Notes: generated by a model not told the origin, from the sequence alone. A DNA stretch of 64,000 bases from Tremella fuciformis (GCA_032768795.1 CP136496.1:1550001-1614000); one strand, 5' to 3'; counted from the stretch's first letter, positions 1 to 12,500 are shown. Program-made: numbers and translations.

Positions 1-445
1 GATCCTGCGTAACAAGCATGTGTGTTCCCCTCTCACTACTGCAAGGCCGGTCACTAATCGGCAGCACTTCCTCCTTCTGCCCCAGCCCGCGATCCTCGCG
101 CATAAATCTGCATTCTCGGCGACGGTAGCGCCGGAAATAGACGCTTTGATTGCTCGTGCCGACCGACAACTCGCAGAGGACAAGGCGAAGGTCGCCCGAT
201 TGGAAGAGCGATTGTCTATTCTGCAATCTGCCCAACTGCCTGCTGATCCGCCGTCGCAACCGCTGGCAGGCCTGGATGGGATAGGTGACGATGAGGACGA
301 CGGGAGCGGGCCGAGCAAGCTGGACGGGCTGGATTTGAAAGAGCTCAACCCGGCACAACGGAGAAAGGTGATCATGCTTCGAGGGAAACGGGATCGACTG
401 GAGAAGGAGAAGGAGAGGCTCATGGCCGCCAAGGCAGCACAATGA
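1..445 (+). CDS. SPC19: DASH complex subunit Spc19, C-terminal part (cut by window edge)
   Basis: The readable exon is 65-445, joined to an upstream exon ending at base 8 through an intron 9-64 (GTAACA donor, CTAAT branch, CAG acceptor); the gene starts outside the window. The visible 126 residues hold the Spc19-like pattern: a helix with EIDALIARADRQL followed by KVARLEERLSILQ, an acidic linker, and a basic helix LNPAQRRKVIMLRGKRDRLEKEK. Spc19 is a structural subunit of the ten-protein DASH/Dam1 ring that couples kinetochores to microtubules. The assignment rests on the coiled-coil pattern and length, not on catalytic residues, so another short coiled-coil protein cannot be excluded. It converges on the next gene with a 290-bp spacer. 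Confidence 0.5.
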   Translation, partial: ILRNKHVCSPLTTARPVTNRQHFLLLPQPAILAHKSAFSATVAPEIDALIARADRQLAEDKAKVARLEERLSILQSAQLPADPPSQPLAGLDGIGDDEDDGSGPSKLDGLDLKELNPAQRRKVIMLRGKRDRLEKEKERLMAAKAAQ

Positions 446-735
446 TACGCACATGCACCAGGTGTTGTACACGGTGAGAAACTGACAATATATGTGGACC
501 GAAACCACTGATCACTCATACAAAACACAGCACGCCGCCCTCCCTTGCGTGGTCTTCGAGACCCCAATTCCATCGAAGGGCTCGGCTCAGCCTCATGCGA
601 GCAAGAGAAATATTGGACCGGTCGTGGCGAAGCACACCAGCAGGGGCAGCGTCAAGGGCGACCGGACAGAGGCGGACGAGTAGTAGCTGTGAGGGTCAGG
701 ACGAACACACACTCCGCGAACATCACGACCACTCA

Positions 736-1418
736 CTAGGGCACATAGCCTCCGTCACTGGTGGTAGTATATGCGGACTGCGAGCCAGCAGCTGCCCGAG
801 AGGAGGTGTATCCAGATCCCCCTGCATACGCTGCTGTTAGTGGACACCATTTGCTATTGGAAATGACATACTTGTCCCGCCCGCTCCGGTATACTGAGTG
901 GCGGGGGCGCCAGCAGTCACTACCGTCAGCCGGTCTCTTGTCAGACTGGGCGAGTTACCTGTTGCGCCAGGCTGGCCTGCTGTCCCAGCACGGCCAGTCC
1001 CACCGCTGCCGCTCCCACTTCCACTTCCGCTTCCGCTTCCGCCGCTACTTCCACCTTCGCTTCCACTGCTCTCGCCACTCTCACTCCCTTCGCCTTCTGA
1101 TCCCTCTCCTTCACCCTCTCCGGTCCCCTTACTGCCCGTACTGCCTGTACTGCCCTTCGAGCCGCTACTTCCGCCAATTGAGCCGCCTCTGCTTCCTCCG
1201 CTAGTTCCACTGGATCCTCCTCTGCTGCCTCCACCACCACTCGAGCCACCGCCGCCGCCGCCACCTCCTGCCGGGAGCACGTAGGCTGTGTGGCTGGGGA
1301 GGGCCAGTGTGTCGTTCTGGCTGCCATTGTCAGAGGTGACAGATTGCGAGGAAGTGAAGTCTGCCAAGATCATAAGCGCTAGGGCGATGCTCGCCACTTG
1401 CGGGTCGAGCAGCCTCAT
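736..1418 (-). CDS. Secreted Gly/Ser-rich protein, 214 aa
   Basis: Exons 1418-872 and 833-736 joined across a 38-nt intron (GTATGT donor, CTAAC branch overlapping the CAG acceptor). The start at 1418 was chosen because it opens with a cleavable signal peptide (MRLLDPQVASIALALMILA). The mature chain is a long low-complexity run of Gly and Ser with an acidic GEGEGSEGEG block, ending in Tyr/Thr/Ser; there is no hydrophobic tail, so no GPI anchor is predicted. No enzyme domain is visible. Such chains are typical of secreted or wall-associated structural proteins, but the function is unknown. It is the first of three same-strand secreted low-complexity genes. Confidence 0.6.
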
Positions 1419-1757
1419 CCTGGATGCTTGGGTGAGAGTGCAACCGGCGAAAGTAGAGGAATGAGTGCATATAGGCTGGCAGTTTGGCATCGCCTTGAGG
1501 CGATGTACCACAACTCATGATCGTCTATCCATGCTTACGGCGCATGCCAAGACATCATGACGCTGATGTCTGATGTCGGCGTCCGTGGGTGCTAGCTGGA
1601 TCAGTCCGCTCCACCGGGCCTGATCCTAAAGGACCATCGCTACGGCGGAGATGGGAGGGTGGTCACATGCATGGTATCGTATGCTACAAGGTTGCGATTA
1701 TGACATGTACGAGACATCGTTCGGTCATCTACGAATCTACGCGTATGTGTAAGGAGT
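1419..1757. other. Intergenic spacer, 339 bp
   Basis: Lies between the 5-prime end of the Gly/Ser-rich gene and the 3-prime end of the next minus-strand gene. No coding segment or RNA gene is recognisable. Confidence 0.5.
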
Positions 1758-2424
1758 TTAAAGCAGGATGTGCCCCAGACCAGCGGCGAGGCCCATGACG
1801 GTGATGCCCCCGACTGCACCCAGTCCGGCCCAGCCCTGCGTAGCTGCACCTCTCTGGGCAGCGCCCGAGCTGGCCGCAGCGGCCGACGCAGATCTGGGCA
1901 TCAGCACCTTTTCCTGACTTCAGAGGCGAGAGGACATACGAAGCGAGGCTGCTAGCTGCCGACGCGATGCTCGATCGGGCGCTCGACTCGTGCGATGCGA
2001 TACTGGACGCGAGGCTGGCCGCGCCCGATGTGGCGTCCGAGTAGATGGACGCCACGCCGGACGTCGCCTCAGAGTAGATGGACTCGGCCCCAGACGTCGC
2101 TGCTGTGTAGAGGGACCCGGCGCCGGAAGTCACGTCGGTGTAGATGGAGCCGGCGGCGGACGTGACGTCCGAGTAGATGGACGGTGCGGCGGACGTGACG
2201 TCGGAGAAGACGGACGCCGCGCCTTGAGTCGCCTCGGAGAAGACGGATGCCGCGCCCTGCGTCGCCTCTGAGAATATGGAGCCAGGGTCTGGGCATCAGT
2301 ATGGAGCTGGCGAAATCAAGGTGGACTGGCCTTGTCGCTTCACCGGTGTGGGCTCGGCTCGTTCGACGGGTGTCAGCTGCGCCAAGGCGAGCGGGACGAG
2401 GCAGAGGAGGTAGGCGTAGAGCAT
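1758..2424 (-). CDS. Secreted Ala/Ser-rich protein with 12-residue tandem repeats, about 177 aa
   Basis: Exons 2424-2344, about 2256-1940, and 1893-1758. The start gives a signal peptide (MLYAYLLCLVPLALAQ). The middle holds about seven repeats of 12 residues built like SIYSDATSGAA / SVFSEATQGAA. The chain ends in a hydrophobic segment (GWAGLGAVGGITVMGLAAGL) that could be a GPI-attachment tail. The second intron is clear (GTATGT donor, CTGATGCCCAG acceptor). The first is not: the GTGAAG donor at 2343 is in phase 0, so the attractive CCCAG acceptor at 2289 would shift frame; the frame closes only with an acceptor near 2257. Probably a cell-wall protein; no enzymatic role is visible. Confidence 0.6.
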
Positions 2425-2797
2425 CGTTATAGCTGCTGAGAGCAAGTTCGAGCGAAGTCGTAATTGAAAGAGTGGGAGTCTGGAAGGGTCAGTGGCGTGA
2501 GGATGGACACGCTTTATGCATGTCAGGCGTGAGGCTTTGCTGTGCGTCAAATTTCCTTTCTGACGCGACGCTCGAGGCGCTGCAACGTGCATGCAATGCT
2601 CGGTCTCGCTTCGTGTGTCAGCAGGCAGGAGAGTGATGTGATGGTCGTCAGGCAATCGAGAAGCGAAGCGGTGCAACTAGCGCCGACTTCGGCCCCGCTC
2701 GGACCCGGTCGGTACTGTAGCGCTGCATCTCTTCTCATCTCATCTCTACTGGACTCGTTCCTCTTGGTGTTTTGATATCGGATGTTTGACAGATAGC
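2425..2797. other. Intergenic spacer, 373 bp
   Basis: Upstream region of the repeat protein (minus strand) and downstream of its paralog. On the minus strand a CATAAAGC element lies at 2511-2520, about 90 bp before the start codon; the same 8-mer lies upstream of the paralog. No gene seen. Confidence 0.4.
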
Positions 2798-3420
2798 CTA
2801 AGCGACGAGACCAGCACCGAGCACGGCGCCAACGGCACCGATGGCCAAGGTCCACATGCCGCCAGCGGAGACGACGGCTGCTGGCGAGGCGGCGCCAGAA
2901 GAGGAAGAAGCAGCAGCGCTGTCCATCAGTCACCACCCCTGACCGCCCGATGATGGGGAAGGGAACAGACGCACCTGCTTGCCGCTGCGGATGTCGCGCT
3001 GCTTGCCCCGCTCGCCGCCGCCCCACTGACGCTGCTGGCCCCGCTCGCCGCTGCCCCACTCACACTGCTCGCCCCGCTCGCCGCGGCACTCGTCGCGCTC
3101 CCCACGGCGCTCGAGGCGGCAGAGGCAGCGGAAGCGGCCGCGCTGGTCGCGGCGCCCGCTGCGGATTCGGCGGCGCTCGCACCGCCCAGAGCTGCGGATC
3201 CTACGTTGGACGTGGCGGCCGCTACGGCTGACCCGACGATGGATGTGGCGTCAGAGACGACGGCCCTTCCTACGGCTATCAGCGCTATTGGATCGATGGG
3301 TGCAACGCATGACTGACCGGGGATGCGACCGTCACGGGGCACGGGGGTGAGCGCTGGGGCAGGCTCGGCCAGGGCGCCTGCGATGAGGGCGGGGACGATC
3401 AGGAGCGATGTGATGCGCAT
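2798..3420 (-). CDS. Secreted Ala/Ser-rich protein, 188 aa, related to its downstream neighbour
   Basis: Exons 3420-2975 and 2918-2798, intron 56 nt (GTGCGT donor, CTGAT branch). Signal peptide MRITSLLIVPALIAGALA, then a short Pro-rich stretch with a single Cys, then an Ala/Ser/Gly low-complexity body with repeats such as SAAASGASSVSGAA, then a hydrophobic tail (MWTLAIGAVGAVLGAGLVA) that fits a GPI signal. Overall plan, orientation and intron position near the C-terminus match the gene at 1758-2424, so the two look like diverged tandem duplicates. Wall or surface location is inferred from the signals; no catalytic domain is present. Confidence 0.6.
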
Positions 3421-4086
3421 GATGGGCTGATGTTTGGGTGTTTGTTCAAGCTGGCTTCGAATTTCTATCCCGGTGCTTTATGTATACTGGGGCTCTGCAA
3501 TGTGCATGGCTCCACAGCGGGGCATGCATTCCAGCTAATGTACCACTCTGAATGGTCGTGCGACGTCATTGATAAAGATACGCCGCGCGCCGAGAGAGAT
3601 CTGCGGCGGAAATAGAACGCCGCGTCGTCATTAAACCTTGCTCCTCACCACAGAGAGAATAATAGGCGAGCACATGCTCGATAGGTTAGAGCTGATAGCG
3701 TCGCTCGGGTTGCTGACGGTCGTGAGGCAGGGCCAAGTCTCCGTGAAACGCGCCTGCGCTTGCATGATGCTAACAACTGACACCGCCGGTCCCCAGCAAC
3801 GGCAGACCCTACGGGGCGTCGTCAGGCAATCTCAAAGCAATTGTCGCCCTGCTGACCAAGAGCCACCTGACGTCGGACGAGACATACTTACCCCCCGCTC
3901 GCTGTACGACGACCGCTTCCCACCCATCCGAAGACTCTGGAGGGGTCATTTCGTCCGCTCGCCACTTGGCATCTTCCTTCATCCTCTTCGACCGGGTCTC
4001 ATGCGGGTCATGAGAGCCTCGCTCTGCTAATTCTTCCTCTTCTTTTTCGAACAGTGTAGCATACCGTTTTACGCGCGCGGCGCAGG
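3421..4086. other. Divergent intergenic region, 666 bp
   Basis: Separates the minus-strand secreted protein from the plus-strand mucin-like gene. The sequence before 4055 (CTGCTAAT, pyrimidine tract, AACAG) looks like the end of a 5-prime UTR intron of the plus-strand gene; an in-frame TAG at 4057 rules out coding upstream of the ATG at 4087. Otherwise nothing recognisable. Confidence 0.4.
3478..3486 (-). promoter_or_regulatory. TATA-like element
   Basis: TATACATAA on the minus strand, about 58 bp before the start codon at 3420. It overlaps the CATAAAGC 8-mer that also precedes the neighbouring secreted gene. Confidence 0.3.
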
Positions 4087-5586
4087 ATGGGATTACTTGG
4101 CGGACTGGTAGACGGCCTGCTGGGCGACGGCGACGGTGATGGCGGAACGCCCACTGCGACGTCTACGGCCGAGGCGACCTCGACGGGCTCGAGCGGGAAT
4201 GGGAGTGGCGGTGGCAAGGACAAGTCGGGCAAGGGGGACTCGCAGGATGACGATACGACCACGTCGACTGCTGCAGCCACGAGCAGCACTACCTCGAGTG
4301 CTGCAGCGAAACAGACGGTTGCGACGTCCAGCACAGCTACGGCAACGACGTCTCTGTCCTCGACGACCTCGCAGTCTGCGACAAGCACTACTGTGTCCAA
4401 CACTTCGTCTTCGATCACTTCAGCTTCTTCTTCTTCTTCGACCGACTCTGCGACTGGCTCGTCGAGCGATACACTCACTGGCACCGCGCAAGACGACACC
4501 AACACAGCGTAGGTCACGGTTATGCCCTCTGCCCTTCGCAGAACAACCCATACTGACATTCAGAACTGCCCAAAGTCTCGTCACTGCATCCGCGTCGCTG
4601 TCGAGCGCTGCTAGCAGCACAAACAGCACATCGACTTCCAGCTCCATCTCGGCAAACGTGCAAAACGCAGCGGTCAAGACCGACTCTGACATCTTCAATC
4701 CCGACAACAAGCTGTTTCCCCTCGGCATCGTGGTGGCCATTGTCGCAGGCGAGCATCCAGTCATTGCTCCGCTCTGAGCGACGTTCAGCTGATATCAGGC
4801 CTATTCTTCATCGTCGTCGTGACCGTTCTCCTCGTACGCTTTTGCGGGTTCACCAAGCGCTCTCGTCTGCGCAACCGAGCGGCCCACATGTCCTTTACGC
4901 CCGTCACTGACCCGCGCTTCGACCCGCGCTCGTCGATGCACTCCGAGAAGTTCGAGACGATCACCACCAACATGCGGGACGTCGAGCGCGGTTTCAATCC
5001 CGTCGCTTCGACGACTAACCTCGTCAATCGCCCGCCAAGCTGGGGCAGTGACGCGTCCATGCCGCCACAACGCGCGGGTCGCCCCACCTATGAGCGAGGC
5101 TACATCGAGCCATACGCCGCTCCCGGGCGGCAGATGGAAGCCGGATATGCTGGAGTCGGGGCGCAGACATACGGCGCATACGATGGCGCTTTCTTCCCTG
5201 ATGGTGCCGCACAGCCTCCAGGCCAGTATGGCACCCATCTCGGTGTCAGCCAAGGCGCCTCCGAGGGCGGACCGGATATGGGGTCGCCAGTACCGTCTTT
5301 CTTGACGGGTAAAATGGACAACCAGATTCAGCAGCCCGGCCAGCAGTATCGAGGCTTCGTTCCCCCTGCTCAGCCCGCCCCGATGGGAATCCCCGTCAGA
5401 CAAGGTAGCGAGGGCGCAAGATGGATGGGGGAGAACCCGAGTAGCAGTGGCGCCAGAAACCTATTCGGGACTGGTGGGCTTGCTCGCAAGCCGTCGGACG
5501 GAAGAAGCTTCAGAAGCACATCCTCCGCATCTAGCGAGGGCCACCATAGGCTCGGCAAGGGGCGCGGCTTGCCTGATGAGCGGTGA
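4087..5586 (+). CDS. Mucin-like single-pass membrane protein, 464 aa
   Basis: Exons 4087-4508, 4564-4748 and 4799-5586. Residues 1-190 are Ser/Thr-rich and probably heavily O-glycosylated; a single transmembrane helix follows (LGIVVAIVAGLFFIVVVTVLL), then a basic stop-transfer segment and about 240 residues of Pro/Gly/Ser-rich tail. There is no classical N-terminal signal peptide (the chain opens MGLLGGLVDGLLGDGDGDGG), so insertion would be through the internal helix. The layout resembles fungal wall-stress sensors and other Ser/Thr-rich plasma-membrane proteins, but no defining domain is visible. The second intron needs a GC donor (CAG then GCGAGC), and its removal joins the two halves of the transmembrane helix. 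Confidence 0.65.
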
Positions 5587-5751
5587 GCATTGCGTACCGC
5601 AGCTGCCCTTCCTCCACGCCTTTACCAAAATCATGATGCAAAAGTCATTGTATATCTGTTGTGCCTGCAAATGTGCCGTGATGCTTGGGTATCTTGTGCT
5701 GGGTATCGGTGACATTGATGTCTGAATGCCGTTCGTCTTGAAGACGGAGCC

Positions 5752-6210
5752 TTATGTGGGCTGCGATGGAGGCGGGTCGATTTTCTCCTTGAGAGGATCG
5801 CTGAGACCATCGAGACCCATCATCTTCCGCTCAGAGGGCGACAGGGTGAATATCTCGTTGGTCCATCTATGGAAAGACCGTCGAACCTGCCGGTCAGCTC
5901 TGCAGATGGCACAAAGACCGCAGGTCGCACTGGTGAAAAGACATGCTCCCTCTCACCGAAATCAGCATACAGCGCCATATACACCACGGTGACTACCCCG
6001 TCAGCAGAACCCAGCGGACCTAATGTCTTACTTACATCCGCCCATGACCCAGCCGCCGATGCCTAGCGCCTTGTGCCATCGAGTCGGCAGGATGTTCTCG
6101 TTGGCAACTCTCGCAAAATACTTCTCTGCCTGCGTCCGACTCCGCGGCTCAGCCAGTTGAGAGGGGTCCGGGCCGGTGTACACCTTTTCTGGAGCCGGTT
6201 TGCGGGACAT
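5752..6210 (-). CDS. Small single-pass membrane protein, 123 aa, unrecognised
   Basis: Exons 6210-6036, 5992-5931 and 5886-5752; introns of 43 and 44 nt. All three junctions close in frame and the product reads smoothly. Residues 45-72 form one hydrophobic helix (LGIGGWVMGGFTVVYMALYA) flanked by basic residues, followed by a conserved-looking segment ADFGEREHVFSPVRR and a charged C-terminus. The size and the single helix are like accessory subunits of mitochondrial inner-membrane complexes, but I do not recognise the family and no targeting peptide is obvious. It is divergent from the BEACH gene across 378 bp. Confidence 0.6.
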
Positions 6211-6588
6211 GACTAGTGCTCGAAGAGGCTCTCTGAGCGTTGTGCGAATCCGTGGCCGGTGATGTAGAAGAGTAGTACGCAGAGAGGTCTCGGACCCAAA
6301 AGTGAAGGTTGCTTGATCGGCGCTCGGAGCCGAGATTTCCCTTTTGCCAGGTGTTCAATTAGAGGCGTCGCAACGTCATCTCTGCTCCCTTCTTCCTGCA
6401 AAGCCACAGCTGGTCGACGGCAGCGGCTGAACAGCTCGAATGAGGCATCTATAGGTCCTCTTCCGTGTCTCTCAAATAGACCAATAGTCACAAAAGCCAG
6501 CAGACGAGGAGCCGTGGGGCCAGAAGTGGGCTGTCCCACCAATAGCCCTCTTTCACGAAGCGGTCCCCATTTCCATCTCTTGCCGACC
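6211..6588. other. Divergent promoter region, 378 bp
   Basis: Between the starts of the small membrane protein (minus) and the BEACH gene (plus). No TATA box or gene seen. Confidence 0.4.
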
Positions 6589-9500
6589 ATGTTCAAGCTC
6601 CTCAAGGACCTCACGCGGGCTCCGGAGCCTCTCACTCCTCCCACTTCGCTCACGCCGAACCTTGCAGCTCGATCTCGTGCCAACTCCCGGGCGACTGTCG
6701 GCTCCCCAAGTCGTGCACCCAGTCGCGGATCCTCCGTGCCGCCCAGCAGGCGGGGGTCCGACCCTGTCGAGCCAGTCGAGCCTCCGAAGGTGGAGCCAAC
6801 GGAGGAGACCGACGATAATGCCAAGCGTGTGGCAGAGCTGATCGGGGCTCTGGAGAAGGGTGGCTCGTATATGCACCTCGTGGAAGTGAGTCTCGAAGCA
6901 CTCGCATGAAGAGTATGCTCATGAGCAGACCTTGTCTTTGTTACTGGCGGTTCCTGCAACAGGTGTAGCACGAGGTGCTTTCCGGCGACAGCGCGGCTTT
7001 CAAGCTATCAAAGAGGTCTTCAGCAAGGGACTGAGCTGGAAGTCTCCCAGTCCCACTGAGGATGAGGCGGAGCGGGAAGTACAGGAAGTGCAGCGATGGG
7101 AGGGACTCAGACTCGCTTTCGAGGTGCTCGCCTGGGCGCTCACCGAACGGGAAGGGCTCAAGGACTTTGCGGTGAGTCGACCAAGAGCCTGTTCGGCACC
7201 CAAACGGAGCCAGACTAATGGACAGCGCCAAGATGGCTATCTCGGCCTTCTGCCTGCTCTGCACGGCTTGACAGTGACAAGCTCTCCATCGGTGGTTGAC
7301 GAGCCTTCAACGTCTCAGCTCCCCGCGGTCACGCATGGACCAGATCCCAAGGTCCTCGCATATCTTCTCGCCCACATCTTCGGCAACAACTACGCTTTCT
7401 TGTCGGCATTCCCCGACTCTGTAGCTGGCGGGACCGTACTGCCAGATCTGGACGGGCTGAACGTGCGATTCCCACAAGCTCTGCCCCTGCTGTGGGCATA
7501 CACTTGGGGTCAGATCGAGCCAAGCACAGTCAAGGGCAAAGCCAAGGCGACGACCCGCACTCGAATGGCAATCTCGTATGGACATTTTGAGGGGTCCGGC
7601 AACGATGTTCTCGCCTCCTTGATTCAGCGCGTCTTTGAAGCCATTCAACAGGGAGCTGCGGCATCACTGGCAAACCTGTATGCCATTGACCGATACTTGC
7701 CAAAGCTGTCCGAATTCCTGATGACGCGAGTCTACGGGGTAGCAGAGAAACGGAAATATGAAACGACCTTTCCCGCCCGGCCAGATTGGGCGGCAGGTGA
7801 GGAGAATGGGAGCTCAGACTCATTGGACTGGCGACCACCCCGCCCAGCGCTGCGTGGCGTATATGTCAAGCTCCTGAGACGGGTGCTGGAGGCGGGCGTG
7901 AGCCAGGCAATCACCTGGCGACTCTTCACCTTGATCCGAGCCGAACGACACATTCGACGTGAAGAGATAACTTCACGCGGGCGGAGCGGACCGCGCACAC
8001 CGACAAGCGAGACCCCGCCACCACTTGACGGGAACGCTACTCCCAAGAAACGCCCTCATCCAACGCTCACAATTCCTCCAGTGGATATGTCATCTGAGCA
8101 TCTTCGACCAGATGTTCTTGATCTCCTTGCTCATACCATGCAGGCAAAAGGACCGGACGCTTTCGTTTTCAGAGGTGGCGCAGAGGAGGGCGGCCTCATT
8201 TTGCGCGATCTGGGGCGCCCATGGGTCAGCCCGCAAAAGGGTTTCACGTTTTCGGTGAGTCAGTTAAGCGCTTCCTGAGATCTGCAACTGAGAATAGTGC
8301 TGGCTCAACATCGCGAGACTTGACAGGCCTTTGATTCTGCTCCACGTGGCTCAACAGGGTCATACAATCTTGCAGCTCAGGTTACTCGAAAGCTCGCAAA
8401 TCGGCCTGACGACCATCTCTCGGTCGGCCGATGCCTTGGCGGAACAAGAGGCAGCCGAGATGATCTGCCCAGCGCCTGATGCCTTGGTCCCGCACGGACA
8501 ATGGGTTCACTTCGCGTTCTGCTTCCGGAAATCTAAGAACGGTGATCACGGAGACGCCCGCCTTTTCGTCGATGGGGTTCGCGTAGGCGCCATGCGCGTC
8601 GACTTTCCTATCGCCAGCTTGCCTTCTTCCGCTCCGAACTCGAAGACATCTCCAGCCGACGCGATCAGTATTGCCATTGGACGCAAGGCGGGCACCGAAA
8701 CGTCCGACCTACCGAAGCAGGCCGAAGGCAACGACTGGATGCTGGGCCGCATTTTGCTGGCGGAAGATACCTTTTCCGAGGATCTCGTCCTTCTCCTATC
8801 TAATCTTGGACCTCGATATTATGGGAATCTCCAGGAGCCCATGGGAAAATTCCTGACGTGTGAGCGTCCTAATCTGTCCGGGGCCAGAATGCTAACAGTG
8901 TAGACGAGGCAGCAACAGCTATCAACATTCACATCAGTGCTCAAGCACAGTCAGCCAATGACAAGCGACTGTTCACAGCCGCTGGAAACACCTTCCTGGC
9001 CAAGGCCATACGCTCTGGTCCAGCCATCTTGGAGGAGAACATCGTGGTTTCTCTGTCGGCAAAAGACATGATTGGGAGCGAGAGTTGCGTCAACGCGGCC
9101 ATGCCCCATCCGCTTCGAGCGAGGCAAGTCCGGCACGGGACCGTATCATTGCTTGGCAATGTGTTCCCTCATGCTTCGACGCACCTCGATGACGCAGTCG
9201 GCATGGTTGGAGGCGGAACGGTCATGTTGAAACTGATCGACATGGCCGAAACCAGCGCCGACCTGGCAACGACTCTGCGGATGCTCAGTGACATGATCCA
9301 GCATAGTTGGTCTGCGAGTGAGGAGATGGAGCGGATCCGTGAGCTCGATGATACACTATGGACTTCGTGGCGGCTAACCTCATAGATGGCTTCGAGCTTC
9401 TTGCGGCTTTGCTCCGACCGAAGATGGTCAATATGGTGGATGCCACTTGCACGAAGATCATTCTGAAAATGCTTGGCGTCGACATGGATCATCCCGAGTA

Positions 9501-12500
9501 TGTTCTCAATACCGTGAAACTCAGCTGCTGACGCAACAGGACTGCCTCTGTCCACAACTCAGTCGCATACCGGGCTCTGGGCTTGGAGTTCGAACTGTGG
9601 TCTCACGCGTCTCTGGGTATCATATCCCTTTACTTGCAACATTTTGAATACCTCCTCGTCACCAGCAAGCACGCGCGGTTCAACCTCCTGCGGACATTCC
9701 AGAAGTCTGCAATGGTCAAGAAGCTACTCTACACTCTCCGGTCCGGTTTCTTCGATCCGACTGTGGTACCGGCAGTGGTAGACACTTTACGACTTGCCCT
9801 TGTTGCGAGATGGAGTGGAGAAGACGCGTGAGTCTCGCGCATCAATCCGGGCTACTTGACTAAGCCAACAGCATAAAGCCAGTGTTCTCCTATCTGGTAA
9901 CGAGTCTGTGTCAGTCCAACGCAGGCTTCCTATCCCCGACCACGGAACCCCCTCCGGCGCAGCAAGCGGCCGCAATGATTCTCAAGATGATCTCCGAACT
10001 TCTGCACAACCCCGCTCGGTTGGTCAAGCTGAACAAGACCGTGGCGTTTCATCGTCTACTCGTCATTTTTATCGCAAGCAATTCGGCATACTACGTCATT
10101 TTGCCCTGTCTCGACATGCTAGAACGCTGCATGACAACTACTGGTGTCGACGGATTCTTGCGGTCATTCGAGAGCGAAGGGGGCTTCGCCCTTCTTTCTC
10201 AGGTCTTACCCAGTATATGGCGGCGCGACATTCAGGCGTATATCATGCGCATGTTCCTAGGAAAGGACGAGGGCAAAAACGGTCTTGCGTGCCCGCAACT
10301 CCTGACTTGTATCTTGACTTCACTGGACGTCCTGCTCCAATCAGGGGGAGACGAGGAAGGTTCAAGACCCACAACGGGACGGACTCGATCTGGTACGATC
10401 ACGTCTATCCGATCGGTTGTAATGTCGCCTTTGATCAGCAGTGAGTGGGCCATCGCTGATAGCGACTTCAAGCTGATATGTAGCCGAGTCAAACGGCAAT
10501 GCGGAAGCTGGAAGCAATCTGATTGATCTGCTTACCGGGCTTAACAGAGCATACCGAACCTCGCATGCCTTCAGGCGGGTCATGACCGGCAGGCGAATCG
10601 AGGGGATGCTGCCCGGCCTTGCAGAATTTGCCGCTGTCTCCGCCGCCAACGCCTCGGCGTCTGCGGGCTCTCAGAGAAAGGCGGCCGCAAACTGGCTTGC
10701 CGCCCTTATCGACCTGTCAAAGCTACAGAAATCGCTCATTACGCAAATGAAGCTGATTGCGGAGCAACTGCGCTCGCCCGTCCAGACTCCGGGACCCGGC
10801 TCTCTCGTTCGTTCACCGACAGTGGGCTCCGTGCAATCCACTTATGGGTCGTCCTTCCGTTCCCCGATGTCGACATCCATGAGACCAGCCTCAAGCTACG
10901 TTGGTGGATCAGCCCTATCAAGTCGCACTTCGATATCATCTATGCCTGGCTCTCCGACACTAGGCGGTGCCCGTCGGCGGCCGTCCACCGACGCAGGGAT
11001 CCCGATCATGCGACCCATGTCGATTGCCGAGAAGCGCACGCCTTTGAAGCGCGTCCTGACTGGGGAGTCCGTTCTCGAGGGCGGAAAAGACAAGAACGCT
11101 GCATGGAAAACGATCATTGTACAGACGGACGCACAAGCTCATTCCAAGATGACTCTGGAGCGTAAAGAGTATTGGAGTCGCGTATCCGAGCACGACTGGC
11201 CCAGACAGGCTGCTGGTCTGCGGACCGAGAACGGTATTTGGCCCGACGAGGATGGCCCGGTGACCTGGAGACTCGATGGCAGTGAGGGACCCCTGCGGAT
11301 GCGCAATCGTTTGGAGCGCATCAATGCAGTGCCAGAGCAAGGCATGGCCAAGACACGGCACAAGCTACGAGACGCTATCCCCTCCATCGATGAGCTGTCT
11401 TCCGCTGTCTCCCGGGTCAGTATGGCCCCGTGGGAGGATCCATTCGCCCTCGCTCTGGGGCAAGCAGCAGTCATCGCTGAAGAAGGTAAATTCACTCCGC
11501 TACGAACAATGAGCGAAGCTAAGGCTTGAAGATGCCACAGGTTTATCACAACCAGGTCAGGCGACACCTGGACCACGCGAATCTAGTCCAAAACCGCATG
11601 ACGATTTGGACGACAGCTACGTCGAGGTCGAGGAGAACAAAGACGACAAGATGCGACGCATCGCAAAGACCTTGCAGGCTGGCGATGTTGTCGAGGAGGC
11701 CCACAATATCGTCCGCATCGTCGGCGTAGACGCCTGTCCCGGTCTACTCATTCTAGGCAAGCGCAACCTATATCTCATCGACGGTCTTCTACAAACAGCG
11801 GATGGCGAAGTCATCGATGCGAAAGATGCGCCGAAAGATGTACTGAGCATCCCTTCGGGCACTCTGGTCGAGCTGTCATCGGCAGATCAGCAGTCTCTGA
11901 GGTGGTCATATAGCGAGATTGTCGAGAACAACAAACGAGCCTTCTTGTTCCGCGATGTTGCTCTCGAGCTCTACTTCGCCGACAAGCGCAATTTCTTGAT
12001 CGTTTTCCGGGACAAAAGGCAACGACAAGCGGTAACGCAAAGGATCATGAGCAAGAACGATGCGAGCAACGCAATCAGTCGAAGCGTCATCGGCAACTTC
12101 GTGCTCGACCAGGTGGCGAGAGCGATCGATAAACCGGAATTACAATTGGATGCTATGACGAAACGTTGGCAACATCGGGAGATCAGCAATGTGGGTACAG
12201 TGAAGGAGGTTGTGTTTATGCTCAATCTCAGTTCGCATATCTGCAGCTGTTGAACCAATACGCAAATCGCACACCGAACGATGTCACCCAGTACCCAGTA
12301 TTCCCATGGGTCTTGGCGGATTATTCGTCCGCTGTTCTTGACTTGACCAGCGAAGCGACATTCCGCGATCTCAGCCTTCCTATGGGTGCTCTCACGCCTG
12401 CTCGTCGGGAGGCGGCCGTAGAGCGGTACAGTGCCACTGAGGGAGTCGGCGAGAAGCCCTTGTGAGTAACACCTTTTGTCGAGATGTGGGGATTATGACA

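Noticed and set aside
4008..4559. Minus-strand 183-aa Val/Glu-rich frame
   Set aside because: Complement of the Ser/Thr-rich exon of the mucin-like gene.
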